Shown one piece after another: positions 62,719-64,000 of a DNA stretch of 64,000 bases. Below the pieces are notes generated by a model, which saw only the letters and a program-made list of their open reading frames with translations, did not search any database and was not told where the DNA came from. The translations under genes and the position numbers were made by a program. The stretch covers positions 60,507 to 124,506 of the forward strand of contig JAVUPY010000073.1 of the NCBI GenBank assembly GCA_032252755.1. Reading direction: 5' to 3'. Positions within the stretch are counted from its first letter, which is position 1, and every line of letters begins with the position of its first letter. This DNA comes from Terriglobia bacterium (GTDB lineage: Bacteria > Acidobacteriota > Terriglobia > Terriglobales > Acidobacteriaceae).

Positions 62719-62841
62719 GCTTCGTCACCCCACGGAATGGACGAGGATTGTAGTACAGAATCGCGAAGCGACGGAAGATTCGTTACAGGAACCGAAGAAG
62801 CGAAGATCGGGCGAACGGACGTGGGAGCCGAAGTACCCACT

Positions 62842-63327
62842 TTAAGGAAGGTTCATCTTCTTCAGGATGGCTTGGAAGCGCGGGTCGGAGCGGATGGGGT
62901 CGAGGAAGGCATAGCTCAGGATTGGGATGATGATGGGATCGCGCTCCTCGACGGCGCGGTCCATCCATTCGAAAGCCTGGTCGATTTCGCCGAGACCGAG
63001 ATGAATCCAGGCAAAGGCTGTTGGCAGAATGTAAAACTGTGCTGAGGCGGGATGAAGAGCTGCCAGGATTCCGCGCGCCCCGGCAGTATCTCCGCTTTTT
63101 GCCAACGCCATGCCCAACCATCCCATGACCATGGGCGCGTTGCCGGAAAGGATAGCTGCTTTGCGCAGTTCTGCGAGAGCCTCTTCAAACAGGCCCTGCT
63201 CAAGCCGAATCTGTCCGGCGATAAAGTAGCCGATGAAGTATGACGGATCGAGTTGGATGAGGAGAGGTATCTGCTCCAGCGCACGATCATATTGACGGCC
63301 GAGTTGCAGGATCTCAGCGAGCCACAT
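62842..63327 (-). CDS. TPR-protein C-terminal part, probably a gene fragment
   Basis: 161 residues of TPR repeats (for example GLFEEALAELRKAAILSG, GEIDQAFEWMDRAVEERDP) ending DPRFQAILKKMNLP. That ending is how multi-domain proteins with a sensory or kinase domain plus C-terminal TPRs usually finish. The 5' part is missing: ATG 63327 has no ribosome site and lies only 18 bases past the stop codon of a groEL remnant. Probably the 3' end of a recombined, truncated gene, although short expression cannot be excluded. Confidence 0.6.
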   Translation of the reverse strand: MWLAEILQLGRQYDRALEQIPLLIQLDPSYFIGYFIAGQIRLEQGLFEEALAELRKAAILSGNAPMVMGWLGMALAKSGDTAGARGILAALHPASAQFYILPTAFAWIHLGLGEIDQAFEWMDRAVEERDPIIIPILSYAFLDPIRSDPRFQAILKKMNLP

Positions 63328-63344
63328 ACTAATCAGAAAAGAGT

Positions 63345-63450
63345 TTAGTACATGTCGCCCATGCCGCCGGGCATTGCCGGAGCTTTGTTTTCTTCCGGCA
63401 GGTCGGAGAGGAGGACTTCGGTGGTAAGCATGAGCACCGGGGCAGAATTT
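63345..63450 (-). pseudogene. groEL 3' remnant
   Basis: The minus-strand frame reads VLMLTTEVLLSDLPEENKAP then AMPGGMGDMY and stops. This is the conserved C-terminal tail of GroEL (LTTE...D.PE...GGMGDMY). Upstream the similarity fades within about 10 codons (an AASIL-like piece is in another frame near 63460), and the rest of groEL is absent. The remnant lies between two TPR coding segments and marks a recombination junction. Confidence 0.7.
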
Positions 63451-63465
63451 CCAGGATGCTGCGAT

Positions 63466-64000
63466 TCAGCGGACCGGCAAACCCACCATGGCCAATAGGT
63501 CCAGGTATCGCGGATCTTTTCGCAGCTTGTCGAGTCGCGGGTCGGCTCCCACCAGCACAAGTGCCGGAGTCCGATTCGCGGCGGCTGTGAAGAATTCCTG
63601 GAATGCACTTGCGCGGTTCCCGAGCGAAGCATACGCGAAAGCAGTCGCGCACCGGTCCGCCGCACCCGTGAGCTTCTCCCGGAAGACTTCCTCCGCTTTC
63701 TTTCGCTGCCCGGTCGAGCAGTAAACATGTACCAATGCCGCATAGGCCTGGGAATCGCCGGTTGCGGCCGCCTTTCGCAGCGCCCGGATCGCAGCGTCGT
63801 GCTCTTGGCGGTACCCCAGTGACAGCCCCAGGACGAAGAGCGAACGGTAACAGTTCGGGTCGAGTTGAAGTCCTCTGCGACAAAGGGCAACCGCCTGTTG
63901 ATACCGCCCGGCGAAATATTCGATCATTCCCGCGCTGCCATGTACCAAGGCGGACGTGGGCTCCAACTGCATGGCTCGCTCGATTGTGCTTGTGGCCTCC
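63466..64000 (-). CDS. TPR-repeat protein, 3' part; continues beyond the window
   Basis: The frame is open to the right edge (EATSTIERAMQLEPTSALVH), so the 5' end lies outside. Visible are TPR repeats (GMIEYFAGRYQQAVALCRRG, GQRKKAEEVFREKLTGAADR) and the terminal DPRYLDLLAMVGLP, the standard ending of winged-helix/TPR or kinase/TPR proteins. The same type of ending occurs in the fragment at 62842, so the two are diverged copies. It ends 16 bases upstream of the recognisable groEL remnant. Confidence 0.8.
   Translation of the reverse strand, partial: EATSTIERAMQLEPTSALVHGSAGMIEYFAGRYQQAVALCRRGLQLDPNCYRSLFVLGLSLGYRQEHDAAIRALRKAAATGDSQAYAALVHVYCSTGQRKKAEEVFREKLTGAADRCATAFAYASLGNRASAFQEFFTAAANRTPALVLVGADPRLDKLRKDPRYLDLLAMVGLPVR

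Noticed and set aside
63466..63890. Overlapping minus-strand frames at the right end as separate genes
   Set aside because: Only one frame carries TPR repeats; another is informative solely for the groEL tail (63345-63450), and the third is a shadow.

Overview
The window is a 64 kb bacterial chromosome segment of roughly 58% GC, with a Gram-negative cell plan: outer-membrane-type adaptor proteins, a Wzx/Wzy polysaccharide export system, lipobox and signal peptides. Gene content and family types (PrsR-like sigma-54 regulator, DUF5117-type metalloprotease, tandem small c-type cytochromes, bi-domain oxidoreductase in an exopolysaccharide cluster, dispersed short palindromes) suggest an Acidobacteriota member of the Terriglobia/Koribacter type. 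That assignment is inference. No rRNA, tRNA, CRISPR array or complete insertion sequence was seen.

Layout. (1) 1-3930: 3' part of pyruvate:ferredoxin oxidoreductase (nifJ) overlapping a dihydroorotate-dehydrogenase-like gene, closed by a terminator. (2) 3935-5685, minus strand: DUF2231 membrane protein, exported rubrerythrin, STAS-domain protein. (3) 5773-11393: a sigma-70-type promoter followed by a three-gene envelope export operon: a GAFx3-TM-HlyD fusion, a lipoprotein adaptor, and a PqqD-like/M50 protease/HlyD fusion. Facing it is a small gene for a protein of 13 pentapeptide repeats. That gene has a sigma-54 -24/-12 promoter, a Shine-Dalgarno site and its own terminator, and it lies next to a sigma-54 activator gene. 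(4) 13745-16695: dinB, an EAL-HDOD protein and a small Sel1-like protein. (5) 16920-47097: a large exopolysaccharide locus. The minus arm holds nucleotide-sugar enzymes, a CapD-type dehydratase, a GT2, a Wzy, a TPR protein and a Wzz/BY-kinase. The plus arm holds Wzx, a second Wzy, five further glycosyltransferases, a deacetylase, DUF362, a CapK-like ligase, an ADH-GFO fusion, a glucuronyl C5-epimerase, a phosphoglycosyl transferase and WecB. The arms diverge from 28597-28879. (6) 47098-49097: an unstable, gene-poor stretch with a 201-bp MITE-like inverted-repeat element, palindromic repeats and two tiny genes (a zinc ribbon protein and a membrane protein) shorter than usual calling limits. (7) 49098-55400: OsmC, a glutaredoxin-like gene with an in-frame TGA (probable selenocysteine), an EamA transporter, two cytochromes c, ribF, an MBL hydrolase, DUF1844 and YgfZ. 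(8) 55678-64000: a cyclopropane synthase-type methyltransferase with an FAD reductase, a TPR protein, a zinc metalloprotease, a membrane protein, and two TPR fragments separated by the 3' tail of a groEL gene.

The most notable items are the candidate selenoprotein at 49645-49887 with a well-formed SECIS-like hairpin, the pump-less export operon with its sigma-54-driven repeat-protein neighbour, a glycosyltransferase gene with no canonical start codon lying in frame behind its neighbour's stop, and the groEL remnant. All assignments were made by reading the sequence; no database search was run.
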